Below are positions 1 through 10,288 of a stretch of DNA of 64,000 nucleotides, piece after piece. Source of the stretch: a bacterium SCSIO 12643 (lineage in GTDB: Bacteria > Bacteroidota > Bacteroidia > Flavobacteriales_G > Salibacteraceae); contig CP073750.1 in assembly GCA_024398135.1 (NCBI GenBank), positions 3,286,001-3,350,000 on the forward strand, read 5' to 3'. Both the position numbers and the translations under genes were made by a program. The notes beneath the pieces were generated by a model that saw only the letters and a list, made by a program, of their open reading frames with translations, had not been told where the DNA came from and did not search any database. Each line of letters begins with the position of its first letter. Positions within the stretch are counted from its first letter, which is position 1.

Positions 1-870
1 GACTTGTATTCTATCTTCAAACTGAAAGCCGAAGAAAAAGGAATTTCATTGAGTCTGAAAAGTGATTTGGAGATCGATGTGCATCGAATTATTACAGATG
101 AAACCAAGCTGAATAAGATATTGAGTAATCTCCTTCAAAATGCATTAAAGTTCACTTCTAAAGGAGGGATTGATTTCGGGTATAAGGTAGTAGGTGGATT
201 TATCGAGTTTTATGTTAAAGATACCGGAATAGGTATTGAAATCAATAAACAGCAAAGGGTTTTTGAACGATTTGCTCAGGAGGATAAATCTATCGCTCCA
301 ACCTATGGTGGGTTAGGATTAGGACTTTCAATTGTGAAAGAACATGTAGATTTATTGGGAGGAACGATCAATCTGGTATCATCAAAAGGAAAAGGTTCTA
401 CATTTTTAGTTTCATTGCCTTACGAACCCGTTGAATATACTAAGGTAGTTGCTCTTGAAGAGCCTGAAAAATCGGTAGATAATAATGCCGGTGCCATTCG
501 GATTTTGGTTGTGGAAGACGATGAGGTGAGTTCAAGATTGATGATTCGGCTTATTGAGAAACTCCTGGTTAATTGTGTGGTAATCCACGCAGTGGATGGA
601 CAACAGGCGGTTGATTTTGTAAAACAGTTTGAAACGTTTGATTTGATTTTAATGGATATAAATATTCCGGTGATTAATGGATATCAGGCAACGGCTGAAA
701 TTCAAGAAATCAATCCGAATATTCCGATCATTGCGCAAACAGCGTATTCTACCACAGAAGACATTAAACGTATTGAAGATGCCGGGTGTATGGATTTTAT
801 ATCCAAACCGATTAAGCCAACTTTATTGAAAGCTTTATTTGAAAAGTATTTACCGGAGAATATTAGTTAA
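1..870 (+). CDS. Hybrid sensor histidine kinase, C-terminal part (HATPase plus receiver)
   Basis: Only the 3' part is in the window; frame 1 is open from the first base, so the sensor and histidine-phosphoacceptor regions lie upstream. Residues below count from position 4. A HATPase domain covers about 20-140, with the N box (LSNLLQNALKFT), the G1 box DTGIGI and the G2-like stretch GLGLGLSIVKEH. A receiver domain follows at about 165-285, with the acidic pair in VVEDDE, phospho-acceptor Asp218 in LILMDINIP and the conserved lysine in SKPIKP. This is the usual architecture of a hybrid kinase that moves phosphate from its own kinase core to an attached receiver. The signal and downstream partner cannot be read from this fragment. 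The stop codon overlaps that of the convergent DUF1684 gene by sharing TTAA at 867-870. Confidence 0.93.
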   Translation, partial: DLYSIFKLKAEEKGISLSLKSDLEIDVHRIITDETKLNKILSNLLQNALKFTSKGGIDFGYKVVGGFIEFYVKDTGIGIEINKQQRVFERFAQEDKSIAPTYGGLGLGLSIVKEHVDLLGGTINLVSSKGKGSTFLVSLPYEPVEYTKVVALEEPEKSVDNNAGAIRILVVEDDEVSSRLMIRLIEKLLVNCVVIHAVDGQQAVDFVKQFETFDLILMDINIPVINGYQATAEIQEINPNIPIIAQTAYSTTEDIKRIEDAGCMDFISKPIKPTLLKALFEKYLPENIS

Positions 871-1490
871 TGATATAGGATTTTCTCTCCGGCAGTAATC
901 GGAATTGAAATATAATTCTCTTCCGGAGGGATAGGGCATGAGAATGCGATGTTATAAGCACAGTATGGGTTATATGCCAAATTAAAATCTACGAGGATAG
1001 AATCCGTACCAGAAACACCAAGGTTTAAATATCGACCTCCACCATAAGTCTCTTGTCCGCTGGTGAGATCTGTAAAAGGAACAAACAGTTCTCCTTTTGT
1101 ATCTCCCACTTCCTGAAAAGCTATAAGTTCAAAAGGTTTGTCCTGGATCGTAAGCACAATTTTTGCATATGTGATCATAGAAGCCAAACGTTCCGTACTT
1201 GTGGCCATTTGAATGATTTCAGGGTTTTGAATAAGCTGTATAGAGGCATTGATTATCCAGGTACTGTCAGGAGCAAAGTGATTTAATCCTACAAATGCTT
1301 CTCGTTTTTCAGTGGGAATTGGAGATTTAGGATTGGTCTTAAGCTCTTTATTCCAAATTTTTCTCGCTTGAATCAGGCTATCTACATAAGATAACCGGTC
1401 TTTAGTATTTGAACCGATAGAGGTCGAATCTGAGCAAGAAAAGCCCCAGATCAAAGCACTTAGAAAAACAATTGAACGTAAAATATTCAT
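867..1490 (-). CDS. DUF1684 family lipoprotein
   Basis: I chose the ATG at 1490, not the one at 1505, because it gives a standard lipoprotein signal: MNILRSIVFLSALIWGFSC, with the lipobox cysteine at about residue 19. The mature protein matches the DUF1684 family: a central GGGRYLNLG motif and the C-terminal block with YNPYCAYN, then FSCPIPPEEN and a final AGEKI. Members are typically about 200 residues and are predicted to be exported; their biochemical role is not established. A perfect TAnnTTTG-type box on the minus strand (1517-1524) lies just upstream, back to back with the gcvT promoter. It is probably a single-gene unit. Confidence 0.85.
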   Translation of the reverse strand: MNILRSIVFLSALIWGFSCSDSTSIGSNTKDRLSYVDSLIQARKIWNKELKTNPKSPIPTEKREAFVGLNHFAPDSTWIINASIQLIQNPEIIQMATSTERLASMITYAKIVLTIQDKPFELIAFQEVGDTKGELFVPFTDLTSGQETYGGGRYLNLGVSGTDSILVDFNLAYNPYCAYNIAFSCPIPPEENYISIPITAGEKILYH

Positions 1491-1549
1491 TCTGTATAGA
1501 TGCATTTAAAGAATTGCAAAAATAGTGGATTTGCAAAGCCCCGTTTGCT

Positions 1550-1579
1550 TTGAATTCAAAACTAATTTGGTTACGTTTG
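1550..1579 (+). promoter_or_regulatory. Predicted Bacteroidota promoter for gcvT
   Basis: TTG at 1550-1552 is followed after 19 bases by TACGTTTG at 1572-1579. This fits the Bacteroidota sigma-ABfr consensus (TTG, 19-21, TAnnTTTG). Transcription would start near 1584, about 85 bases before the gcvT ATG. Confidence 0.6.
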
Positions 1580-1669
1580 GTGCGCATTCTTTGTAAAGAA
1601 ATCAAGAGGTGATTGAAATAACAGAAAATCTGTGTAGAATGATTTCGAAATAAGAATTTAATATTGATT

Positions 1670-2755
1670 ATGAAGGAATTAGTTTTAAAAGAGAGTCATA
1701 TAGCAATGGGTGGAAAAATGATTGAATTCGCAGGATTCAATATGCCCGTTACATTTTCAGGATTAATTGAAGAACATAACACCGTACGAAATGGTGTTGG
1801 TGTTTTTGATGTTTCGCACATGGGGGAGTTTTTTGTACGTGGTCCAAAAGCTTTTGAGTTAGTACAAAAAATCACATCAAACAATGTGGCGACTCTTTTT
1901 GATGGAAAGGTTTTATATTCTACTATGCCAAATGGTAAAGGAGGAATCGTTGACGATCTTTTGGTTTACCGTGTAAACGAAGAAGAGTATTTGTTAGTGG
2001 TTAATGGCGCTAATGTGGATAAAGACTGGAGCTGGGTTAATGAGCAAAATACAATGGGTGCTGAACTATCTAACGAGAGTGATGACTATTGTTTATTTGC
2101 AGTTCAGGGACCTAAGGCTTCAGAAGCTATGCAAAGCTTAACAGAGATCAATTTGAAAGATATGGTTTACTATACTTTCGAAATTGGAACGTTTGCGGGA
2201 GTAGAAAATGTGATTGTTTCTGCTACAGGTTATACCGGTTCAGGAGGTTTTGAAATTTACGTGAAGAATGCAGACGCTAAAACCGTATTCGATGCGATTT
2301 TCAAAGCAGGAGAGCCGCAAGGAATTCAGCCAATCGGTTTAGGTGCAAGAGATACTTTAAGATTAGAAAAAGGTTTTTGTTTATATGGAAACGATATAGA
2401 TGATACAACATCTCCTCTTGAAGCTGGTTTAGGATGGGTAACCAAATTTGTTGAAGGAAACGATTTTATAGATCGTGAGTTTTTGGCAAATCAAAAAGAA
2501 GAAGGGTTAACCAGAAGATTGGTAGGTTTTGAAATGGAAGAGAAGGGAATTCCTAGACATGGTTATGATATTTTAGATATGGATGGAAATAAGATTGGTC
2601 AGGTAACTTCAGGCACGCAATCACCATCATTAAATAAAGCAATTGGCATGGGGTATGTGAATGTACCACATCATAAAAAAGGAAGCGAGATTAGAATTCA
2701 AATTAGAAAGAAGTCTCCCAAAGCAGTTGTTGTAGGAATACCATTTTTGAAATAG
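1670..2755 (+). CDS. gcvT: Glycine cleavage system aminomethyltransferase (T protein)
   Basis: The protein has 361 residues, the usual length for GcvT. It transfers the methylene group from the aminomethyl-lipoyl H protein to tetrahydrofolate and releases ammonia. The sequence carries the family signatures: [12 protein letters not shown] near the N-terminus, [21 protein letters not shown], the [18 protein letters not shown] block with its conserved Asp and Arg, and the C-terminal [16 protein letters not shown]. An in-frame TTG lies two codons upstream, but the ATG at 1670 is the better start. gcvH and gcvP are not in the window, so the complex is encoded at scattered loci. comB follows on the same strand after 63 bases. 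Confidence 0.96.
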   Translation: MKELVLKESHIAMGGKMIEFAGFNMPVTFSGLIEEHNTVRNGVGVFDVSHMGEFFVRGPKAFELVQKITSNNVATLFDGKVLYSTMPNGKGGIVDDLLVYRVNEEEYLLVVNGANVDKDWSWVNEQNTMGAELSNESDDYCLFAVQGPKASEAMQSLTEINLKDMVYYTFEIGTFAGVENVIVSATGYTGSGGFEIYVKNADAKTVFDAIFKAGEPQGIQPIGLGARDTLRLEKGFCLYGNDIDDTTSPLEAGLGWVTKFVEGNDFIDREFLANQKEEGLTRRLVGFEMEEKGIPRHGYDILDMDGNKIGQVTSGTQSPSLNKAIGMGYVNVPHHKKGSEIRIQIRKKSPKAVVVGIPFLK

Positions 2756-2818
2756 TCTTATTCCAAATAAGAATAGATTTGAAAGTGCGTGTTTAAGTAT
2801 TGTTGAAATTGTTGATAT

Positions 2819-3559
2819 ATGCCGTTAATAGAAGTTAGTTATACCCCTGAAAATTTTGAAGTTTACGATAGTAATGATAGTATCGTAGTGGTGAATGATA
2901 TATTCAGAGCTACTTCGGCTATTTGTACTGCTTTCCATCATGGTGCGAAGTCTATCATTCCGGTAGATACCATTGAAAAAGCCAGAGAGCTCCAGAAACA
3001 AGGCTATTTAGCCGGAGCTGAAAGGAATGCGGAGAAGGTAGAAGGGTTTGACTTTGGTAATTCTCCATATGATTACATGGGTGACCAGATTAAGGGTAAA
3101 ACGTTAGTATTAACAACAACCAACGGAACCCGTGCTATTGAAATGGCGAAAGGAGATTCTAAACTGATTGTAATAGGGTCGTTTTTGAATTTATCGGCAT
3201 TGTCAAAATGGTTAGTAAAACAAAAGAAAAATGTAATGATTCTTTGTTCGGGATGGAAGGGAAGAATCAATCTGGAAGACTCTTTGTATGCTGGAGCACT
3301 GACTAACGAATTGATTAAGGATGGAATATATTCTTTGGAACATGATGTCGAAGATTCAGCTTTGATTGCAAAGCATATTTTTGAAATGGCACAAATGGAC
3401 CCTGAGCGATTACTTAAAATTTCATCGCATAGAAGACGTTTGGCAAAGCTGAATCTAAAGGAAGATATTCGTTATTGTTTAACGTTAAATACCACAGATA
3501 AAATTCCGGTATTGGTTGGTGATGAATTGGTGGACCTGGAAACTACCGAGTTTTATTAA
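2819..3559 (+). CDS. comB: 2-phosphosulfolactate phosphatase
   Basis: ComB family, 246 residues. The enzyme is Mg-dependent and hydrolyses (R)-2-phospho-3-sulfolactate to sulfolactate. Visible signatures are VVVNDIFRATSAI near the N-terminus, GAERNAEKVEGFDFGNSP, LTTTNGTRA and the CSGWKGRINLEDSLYAGAL block. The family was first described in coenzyme M biosynthesis of methanogens. In Bacteroidota, which lack coenzyme M, it more plausibly feeds sulfonolipid (capnine-type) synthesis. A ComA homologue lies at 48.2-48.9 kb in this window and supports a real pathway. The stop codon is interlocked with that of the convergent Nramp-like gene by the shared TTAA at 3556-3559. Confidence 0.9.
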   Translation: MPLIEVSYTPENFEVYDSNDSIVVVNDIFRATSAICTAFHHGAKSIIPVDTIEKARELQKQGYLAGAERNAEKVEGFDFGNSPYDYMGDQIKGKTLVLTTTNGTRAIEMAKGDSKLIVIGSFLNLSALSKWLVKQKKNVMILCSGWKGRINLEDSLYAGALTNELIKDGIYSLEHDVEDSALIAKHIFEMAQMDPERLLKISSHRRRLAKLNLKEDIRYCLTLNTTDKIPVLVGDELVDLETTEFY

Positions 3560-4806
3560 GTCCATTTGTAGTATAGGTAAACTACCGAGAATAGGATTAA
3601 TAACCCTAACCCGATATAGCTAATATATTGGGTAAACCTGTTAGGTTTGAATGATTCGGGAATATGTTCGGATTGCATCACACGAATGTTTAAGTAACCA
3701 AGAATTGGTGCGGTAAGAAAAGATACACTTGTTGCAAAATCAACCAGGCTTTTCATGTTTTTTCCGAAATAGGAAATGGTAACGAATGAACCGATTATTA
3801 GAACACCCAACCAAATTCTATATGATTTCTTTTCTGATTGTTCCTGGGTTGAGATATTTCGTAGGTAATTAAAAGTCGGTGTTAGAACTCTGGAGATTCC
3901 ATCTAAAACAGAAATGGTAGTGCTCAGCATAGTGGTAAAAGCAGCAATGGAAATAATAGGAGTAGACCACTCTCCAAGAGTTTGTGTGTAGGCATTGATA
4001 ATTTGACTCGAAAAAACAACTGCACTAGATGACAATTCAATACCTGAATTGTGGAGCATAAATGTACCGAGTATCACGAAACAAAGAGCTAAAAATGCAG
4101 TCCCCCAATACCCAACTGAAAAGTCAAATAATCCGGTTTTTAAATCAGTAGGTTGACCGGATAATTTAGCGTTAGCTTCAGACCATACAGAGTACCATAC
4201 GGAAATGTCAATGGGAGCTGGCATCCACCCAATAAATGCAATAAGGAAAAACACATGTTCCGTATTCATAAAATTGAATGAAGAAGTCAGGGAATTATGA
4301 TTTCCAGAGGTAAATATGGAAGATATCGCAGCAGCAATAGTGGTCAATGCCAATATGACCATTACGATTTTCATAAATTTATTAAGAAGCTCTAAACGAC
4401 CACTCATTAAAAGAGTAGAACAAAGAATGAGAACTCCAATAGACCAATATAAAATAGAACCATCACTACTTACTATATAAGCAGCCAGTCCAGCTGTTAC
4501 CAGTGTTATGGCCGCTTGTATAATGAACATGGTTCCCAGGGTGATTAAAAAGAAAGCCCAAACCGCCCAATTTCCTAATTTTTTATAGCCATGTAAAAGA
4601 CTTTTTCCGGTGGCTGATACATAACGAGGACCATATTGAAAAAAAGGGTATTTAAAGAAGTTGGCCAAAATCACAACAGAAATCATACTTAAACCAAAAG
4701 TTGCTCCAGCCCGGGTAGATTGTACCAGATGAGATACACCTATTGCAGCTCCGGCATATAATAATCCAGGTCCTAACTTTTGTATAAAGGAAGTATGTTT
4801 CGACAT
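3556..4806 (-). CDS. Nramp-like transporter with non-canonical metal-binding motif
   Basis: A 416-residue polytopic membrane protein with about 11 hydrophobic segments. The TM1 frame GPGLLYAG, then a four-residue motif, then a downstream TRAGA aligns with Nramp divalent metal transporters. The canonical DPGN motif of TM1, whose Asp and Asn coordinate the metal, reads GVSH here (residues 23-26). The TM6 motif, normally MPHN, reads MPAP (around residue 195), keeping the methionine. The protein therefore belongs to the Nramp/LeuT-fold superfamily but may not carry Mn or Fe by the classical mechanism; a different substrate is possible. The gene lies just downstream of the clpC terminator on the same strand. 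I saw no clear promoter in the 61-base gap. Confidence 0.75.
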   Translation of the reverse strand: MSKHTSFIQKLGPGLLYAGAAIGVSHLVQSTRAGATFGLSMISVVILANFFKYPFFQYGPRYVSATGKSLLHGYKKLGNWAVWAFFLITLGTMFIIQAAITLVTAGLAAYIVSSDGSILYWSIGVLILCSTLLMSGRLELLNKFMKIVMVILALTTIAAAISSIFTSGNHNSLTSSFNFMNTEHVFFLIAFIGWMPAPIDISVWYSVWSEANAKLSGQPTDLKTGLFDFSVGYWGTAFLALCFVILGTFMLHNSGIELSSSAVVFSSQIINAYTQTLGEWSTPIISIAAFTTMLSTTISVLDGISRVLTPTFNYLRNISTQEQSEKKSYRIWLGVLIIGSFVTISYFGKNMKSLVDFATSVSFLTAPILGYLNIRVMQSEHIPESFKPNRFTQYISYIGLGLLILFSVVYLYYKWT

Positions 4807-4832
4807 GTGATGAATGAAATACGATTATAATA

Positions 4833-4860
4833 AAAAAGCACTTCTCACGAAGTGCTTTTT
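4833..4860 (-). terminator. Rho-independent terminator of clpC
   Basis: A perfect 12-bp inverted repeat (AAAAAGCACTTC at 4833-4844, its complement at 4849-4860) with a four-base loop. Read on the minus strand it ends in a run of six T. It lies 8 bases after the clpC stop codon. Confidence 0.88.
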
Positions 4861-4867
4861 GCAATGT

Positions 4868-7435
4868 TTATTTATCTTTTTCAGTATCACTCTTTTTAGG
4901 GTGGACGACTGAAATCTTGACATCATCATTTTTCTTATCAATTCCGACTTTGATCGTATCACCTTCTGTAAGATTGTTTTGAATAATCTCTTCAGCGATT
5001 GGATCTTCCAGAAACTTCTGTAACGCACGTTTCAATGGACGGGCACCGAACTGGGAATCATAACCTTTAGTCGCAATAAATTCTTTAGCTGCTTTGGTCA
5101 ATTCAATCTTATATCCTAACTCGTGAATTCTATGGAACAATGATTTCAATTCAATATCAATGATCTTAAAGATATCTTCCTGATCTAATGTGTTGAATAA
5201 TACGATGTCATCAATTCTATTTAAAAACTCCGGAGCAAATGCTTTCTTTAAAGCACGTTCGATGACTCCTTTTGATTCGGAATTGGCATTACTAACTTTT
5301 GCAGAAGTAGCGAATCCTACACCTTGTCCAAATTCTTTAAGTTCACGTGAACCAATATTTGAAGTCATGATGATGATCGTATTCTTAAAGTCTACCTTAC
5401 GTCCTAAGCTGTCTGTAACTTGTCCGTCATCTAAGATTTGAAGTAGAATGTTATATACATCAGGGTGTGCTTTTTCGATCTCATCCAGGAGCACCACAGA
5501 GTAAGGTTTTCTACGTACCTTTTCAGTAAGTTGTCCACCTTCTTCATAACCCACATATCCTGGAGGCGCACCAACCAATCTGGAAACCGCAAATTTCTCC
5601 ATGTATTCACTCATGTCAATTCGAATGAGATTGTCATGATTATCGAATAGATATCTGGATAATACTTTTGCTAATTGAGTTTTACCAACACCAGTAGGCC
5701 CAAGGAAAATAAAAGAGCCAATGGGTTTATTTGGATCTTTTAATCCAGCGCGATTACGTTGGATGGCTTTAACAACCTTCTCAATAGCTTCGTCTTGTCC
5801 TATCACACTTCCCTTAAGGTCATCTTTCATATGGACAAGTTTCTCGCCTTCTTTTTGCGCAATCCTTTGTGTAGGAATCCCGGAAATCATAGCGATGACT
5901 TCAGCGACACTATCTTCGGTAACCAGTTCACGGTGTTGACGCGTACGTTCTTCCCATTTTTTCTGCTCTACTTCCAACTGGTTGGTAAGATTTTTTTCTT
6001 CATCTCTTAAGCGCGCAGCTTCCTCATATTTTTGACGTTTAACAACGGTCAGTTTCTTTTCTTTAATTCCTTCAATTTGCTTTTCAATATTCAGAATTTC
6101 ATCAGGAACCACAATATGAGTTATATGAACACGCGACCCAGCCTCATCCAATGCGTCAATAGCCTTATCCGGTAAGTGACGATCTGAGATATATCTGTCA
6201 GTTAACTTCACACAAGCTTCAATGGCCTCCGGTGAATATGTCACATTGTGATGATCCTCATACTTGGATTTCACATTCTCTAGAATCGTAATAGTTTCTT
6301 CTACAGAAGTAGGTTCAACAACTACTTTCTGGAATCTTCTTTCTAAAGCACCGTCTTTTTCAATATACTGTCTGTACTCATCCAAAGTTGTAGCTCCAAT
6401 ACATTGAATTTCTCCACGGGCTAGTGCAGGCTTAAACATGTTAGAAGCATCTAACGATCCGGAAGCACCTCCAGCACCTACAATGGTGTGAATTTCATCA
6501 ATGAATAGGATAACATCATCAGATTTTTCCAATTCATTCATAACTGCTTTCATTCTTTCCTCGAACTGACCTCTGTATTTGGTTCCTGCTACGAGTGAAG
6601 CCAAATCCAAAGTAACAACACGTTTTCCAAAAAGAACTCTCGAAACTTTTTTCTGAATAATGCGTAAAGCCAATCCTTCAGCGATGGCAGATTTACCCAC
6701 ACCAGGCTCTCCAATTAAGATTGGATTATTTTTCTTTCTACGACTTAAGATTTGAGAAACACGTTCTATTTCTTTTTGTCGTCCAATGATAGGATCCAAT
6801 TTATTCTCTTCGGCCATTTTGGTTAAATCTCTACCGAAGTTGTCTAGTACCGGAGTTTTAGACTTTGAATCACCTTTCGATTTTGATGATGAACTACCAT
6901 ATGAACCTCCAAATCCAGAAGGCTTTTCTCTTTCATCATCAGGGGTGCTGTCCGAAATGTCTGCTCTGGGAGCAGTTGGCTCATTATCAGCACCAGATAA
7001 AATATTTTCTAATTCGTTTTTCACAGTATCATAATTTATGTTAAACTGAGATAAGATACGACTCGCAACGTTGGTATGCTCTTTAAGAATAGAAAGTAGA
7101 AAATGTTCGGTTCCGATCATTCTACTCTTAAATAATTTGGCTTCCAAAAAGGTCAGTTTCAATGTTTTTTCTGCTTGTTTTACCAATGGGATATTGGCTT
7201 GAGCAGATTGCGAAATGGACTTGCTATTTGGTTTAATAGCATGTTCGATTAATTTTCTGAGCTCTTGAACGTCAACATTTAAGTTTTCTAAAACTTTAAT
7301 TGCTACCCCTTGTCCTTCGCGAATAATACCCAGCATGAAATGTTCATTACCAATATAGTCATGGCCCAGCCTTAAAGCCTCTTCCCGGCTATAGGTTAAA
7401 ACATCTTTGGCGCGTGGTGACAAGTTATTCTCCAT
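4868..7435 (-). CDS. clpC: ATP-dependent Clp protease ATP-binding subunit ClpC
   Basis: 855 residues, full length for ClpC, a Hsp100 unfoldase that feeds substrates to ClpP in the cytoplasm. Domains in order: double Clp N repeat (about 1-150), a Gly/Ser-rich linker (about 170-195), first AAA+ module with Walker [10 protein letters not shown] and Walker B ILFIDEIH, a UVR-type motif in the middle region ([15 protein letters not shown]), second AAA+ module with GPTGVGKTQ and [14 protein letters not shown], and the C-terminal small domain. The central UVR motif and shorter middle domain separate ClpC from ClpB and ClpA. A Bacteroidota-type promoter (7525-7554) and a strong terminator (4833-4860) bracket it as a single-gene unit, divergent from gyrA. 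Confidence 0.97.
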   Translation of the reverse strand: MENNLSPRAKDVLTYSREEALRLGHDYIGNEHFMLGIIREGQGVAIKVLENLNVDVQELRKLIEHAIKPNSKSISQSAQANIPLVKQAEKTLKLTFLEAKLFKSRMIGTEHFLLSILKEHTNVASRILSQFNINYDTVKNELENILSGADNEPTAPRADISDSTPDDEREKPSGFGGSYGSSSSKSKGDSKSKTPVLDNFGRDLTKMAEENKLDPIIGRQKEIERVSQILSRRKKNNPILIGEPGVGKSAIAEGLALRIIQKKVSRVLFGKRVVTLDLASLVAGTKYRGQFEERMKAVMNELEKSDDVILFIDEIHTIVGAGGASGSLDASNMFKPALARGEIQCIGATTLDEYRQYIEKDGALERRFQKVVVEPTSVEETITILENVKSKYEDHHNVTYSPEAIEACVKLTDRYISDRHLPDKAIDALDEAGSRVHITHIVVPDEILNIEKQIEGIKEKKLTVVKRQKYEEAARLRDEEKNLTNQLEVEQKKWEERTRQHRELVTEDSVAEVIAMISGIPTQRIAQKEGEKLVHMKDDLKGSVIGQDEAIEKVVKAIQRNRAGLKDPNKPIGSFIFLGPTGVGKTQLAKVLSRYLFDNHDNLIRIDMSEYMEKFAVSRLVGAPPGYVGYEEGGQLTEKVRRKPYSVVLLDEIEKAHPDVYNILLQILDDGQVTDSLGRKVDFKNTIIIMTSNIGSRELKEFGQGVGFATSAKVSNANSESKGVIERALKKAFAPEFLNRIDDIVLFNTLDQEDIFKIIDIELKSLFHRIHELGYKIELTKAAKEFIATKGYDSQFGARPLKRALQKFLEDPIAEEIIQNNLTEGDTIKVGIDKKNDDVKISVVHPKKSDTEKDK

Positions 7436-7524
7436 ATATCTTAAAAAGTCTTGAAATCTAATATAAAATCAAAAGTATGAATATACAACTAAAAATGTAA
7501 TGTCATTCTTTTATGATAAAACAT

Positions 7525-7554
7525 CAAAAATATCGGTTCATTGTAGCGATACAA
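7525..7554 (-). promoter_or_regulatory. Predicted Bacteroidota promoter for clpC
   Basis: Read on the minus strand, TTG (7554-7552) is followed after exactly 19 bases by TATTTTTG (7532-7525). This is a full match to the Bacteroidota consensus. It implies a leader of about 85 bases. A second TAnnTTTG match without a good upstream TTG lies closer to the gene at 7470-7477. Confidence 0.65.
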
Positions 7555-7705
7555 GGAATTTTTGGGTCGTATTTATTAACAGATTTTTGTTAGTAATTCG
7601 GGGAGTTTTCAACAACGTTTTTTTGGGTCGGAATTGTATTTTCGGAAGTTGGCCATTTAAAATAGATGAGCCTTTTTAAGTGTTTGAAAAATAATAAATT
7701 ATAAT

Positions 7706-10246
7706 ATGTCGGACGGAGAAAAGATTTTGAAAGTCAATATTGAAGAGGAAATGAAATCGGCTTACATTGATTACTCGATGTCGGTAATCGTTTCCAGAGC
7801 ATTACCTGATGTACGGGATGGTATGAAGCCAGTGCATCGAAGAGTGCTTTATGGAATGCTCGATTTGGGAGTTTACTCTAACAAAGCTTATAAAAAATCT
7901 GCAAGGATTGTAGGGGAAGTACTTGGTAAATATCACCCACATGGTGATTCATCTGTTTATGATACAATGGTACGTATGGCACAACCCTGGTCACTTCGTT
8001 ACCCGTTGGTAGATGGACAAGGTAACTTTGGTTCTGTAGATGGTGATAGTCCAGCAGCAATGAGGTATACGGAAGCAAGATTACGTAAGTTGTCTGAGGA
8101 AATGTTGGCAGATATTGAGAAGGATACTGTTGATTTTACATTAAACTTTGATGATTCGTTGCAAGAACCAACAGTATTGCCAGCATTGTTACCTAATTTG
8201 TTATTGAATGGAGCAAGTGGTATTGCAGTAGGTATGGCGACCAATATGCCTCCTCATAACCTGACAGAAATCGTTAATGGTACGTTGGCATATATCGATA
8301 ATAAAGATATAACGTTTGATGAGTTATTGACGCATGTGAAAGCTCCTGATTTCCCAACAGGAGGAATTATTTATGGTTATGATGGTGTACGTCAGGCTTT
8401 CGAAACCGGCAAAGGAAGAATTGTTATTCGTGCAAAAGCGGAAATTGAAGAAACTTCAACAGGTAGAGAACGAATCGTAGTTACTGAAATTCCATTCCTG
8501 GTAAACAAAGCCGATATGATCTCCAAGACGGCTGAATTGGTAAACGATAAAAAGATTGAAGGGATTTCTGATATCCGTGATGAATCGGATAGATCAGGTA
8601 TGCGTATCGTTTACGAATTGAAGCGTGAGGCCATTACCAATGTGGTATTAAATAATTTATATAAGCATACTGCATTGCAAACTTCTTTTTCAGTAAATAA
8701 TGTGGCGTTGGTTCAAGGACGTCCATATTTATTGAATTTGAAAGAAATGATTGGTCATTATGTGGACCATAGAATGGATGTAGTAACGAGAAGAACGCAG
8801 TTTGAATTAAAGAAAGCTGAAGATCGTGCGCATATCCTGGAAGGTTTAATTATTGCTTCTGACAATATTGACGAGGTGATTAAAATCATCAGAGGTTCTA
8901 GTAATACGGAAGAGGCTAGAAATAAATTGATCGAGAGGTTCAAGTTAACGGAGATTCAGGCACGTGCGATTGTAGAAATGCGTCTACGTCAGTTAACCGG
9001 ACTGGAGCAAGAGAAGTTAAGAGCGGAGTACGATGAATTGATGAAAACGATTGAGCGTTTGAAAGAGATTTTGGCAAACGAGTCTTTAAGATATGATATT
9101 ATCAAAGAAGAGTTGACCAGAATCCGTGATAAGTATGGTGATGATCGTATGACGACCATTGAGTATAACTCAGCGGATTTCAGAATTGAGGATATGATTC
9201 CAAATGAAAAAGTGGTAATCACTATTTCTCATCTGGGATATATCAAAAGAACACCTTTGGCAGAATTCAAAACACAGGCAAGAGGAGGTAGAGGATCCAG
9301 AGGGTCAACGACTCGTAATGAGGACTTCCTTGAAGAAATGTTTGTAGCGAATACCCATAACTATCTATTGGTATTCACGCAAAAAGGAAAATGTTACTGG
9401 ATGCGTGTATTCGAAATACCTGAGGGCGGAAAGACTTCGAAAGGTAGAGCGATCCAAAACATGATCAATATTGAAAATGATGATAAGATTTTAGCATATA
9501 TTAATGTAGAAGATCTTAAAGATCAAGAATACATCAACAGTATGAATATTGTGATGTGTACCAAAAATGGGGTGATCAAGAAAACAAGCTTAGAAGCTTA
9601 TTCAAGACCAAGAACCAACGGTATTATCGCGATTAACGTAAGAGAAGGTGATGAGTTACTTGAAGCAAAATTAACGACAGGTAATTCTCAAATTATTATG
9701 GCGCTTCATTCAGGTAGAGCAATTCGATTTGAAGAAAGCAAAGTAAGAACCATGGGAAGAGGTGCTTCTGGTGTGAGAGGTATCACGCTTACAGGTCCGG
9801 AGGACAGAGTGGTAGGAATGGTTTGCGTAGACGATGTGGAAACCAGTGTACTTGTGGTTTCTGAAAATGGCTATGGAAAGCGAACTGCAGTCGATGATTA
9901 TAGAATCACAAACCGTGGTGGTAAGGGTGTTAAAACCATGCAGATTACGGATAAAACAGGTAAGCTGATTGCCATTAAGAATGTGACGGATGAGGATGAT
10001 TTAATGATTATTAACAAAAAGGGAATCACTATTCGTATGGCCTTGAAAGCAATAAGAGTTATGGGACGTGCGACACAAGGGGTTCGTTTGATTAATCTAG
10101 GTAGTGGAGATTCCATTGCTGCAGTGGCTAAAGTTCCTCATGATGAAAGTGAGGATGAATTAGATGAAGCAGTAGAAGGAGATAATGTAACAAATGAAAA
10201 TGCCAATGGCACGGATAATGCTAGTGAGGCAGAGAATAATGATTAA
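7706..10246 (+). CDS. gyrA: DNA gyrase subunit A
   Basis: 846 residues. It is the breakage-reunion subunit of gyrase, which introduces negative supercoils with GyrB. The N-terminal domain contains [19 protein letters not shown] and the active-site Tyr121 in [10 protein letters not shown]. The quinolone-resistance region reads [13 protein letters not shown], with the usual susceptible residues Ser and Asp at the two hot spots. The C-terminal beta-pinwheel carries a GyrA-box-like stretch [11 protein letters not shown], which favours gyrase over topoisomerase IV subunit A. The protein ends in an acidic Asn/Glu/Asp-rich tail of about 35 residues. gyrB is not in the window. A TPR gene follows after 42 bases with no visible terminator or consensus promoter between them, so the two may be co-transcribed. 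Confidence 0.97.
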   Translation: MSDGEKILKVNIEEEMKSAYIDYSMSVIVSRALPDVRDGMKPVHRRVLYGMLDLGVYSNKAYKKSARIVGEVLGKYHPHGDSSVYDTMVRMAQPWSLRYPLVDGQGNFGSVDGDSPAAMRYTEARLRKLSEEMLADIEKDTVDFTLNFDDSLQEPTVLPALLPNLLLNGASGIAVGMATNMPPHNLTEIVNGTLAYIDNKDITFDELLTHVKAPDFPTGGIIYGYDGVRQAFETGKGRIVIRAKAEIEETSTGRERIVVTEIPFLVNKADMISKTAELVNDKKIEGISDIRDESDRSGMRIVYELKREAITNVVLNNLYKHTALQTSFSVNNVALVQGRPYLLNLKEMIGHYVDHRMDVVTRRTQFELKKAEDRAHILEGLIIASDNIDEVIKIIRGSSNTEEARNKLIERFKLTEIQARAIVEMRLRQLTGLEQEKLRAEYDELMKTIERLKEILANESLRYDIIKEELTRIRDKYGDDRMTTIEYNSADFRIEDMIPNEKVVITISHLGYIKRTPLAEFKTQARGGRGSRGSTTRNEDFLEEMFVANTHNYLLVFTQKGKCYWMRVFEIPEGGKTSKGRAIQNMINIENDDKILAYINVEDLKDQEYINSMNIVMCTKNGVIKKTSLEAYSRPRTNGIIAINVREGDELLEAKLTTGNSQIIMALHSGRAIRFEESKVRTMGRGASGVRGITLTGPEDRVVGMVCVDDVETSVLVVSENGYGKRTAVDDYRITNRGGKGVKTMQITDKTGKLIAIKNVTDEDDLMIINKKGITIRMALKAIRVMGRATQGVRLINLGSGDSIAAVAKVPHDESEDELDEAVEGDNVTNENANGTDNASEAENND

Positions 10247-10288
10247 TATTGCATCCCAATTTAATAGGATTAAATAAAAACAAGAAAA

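Noticed and set aside
2756-2772. TCTTATT / AATAAGA inverted repeat after gcvT as a terminator
   Set aside because: Seven-bp AT-only stem with no T run; too weak to call.
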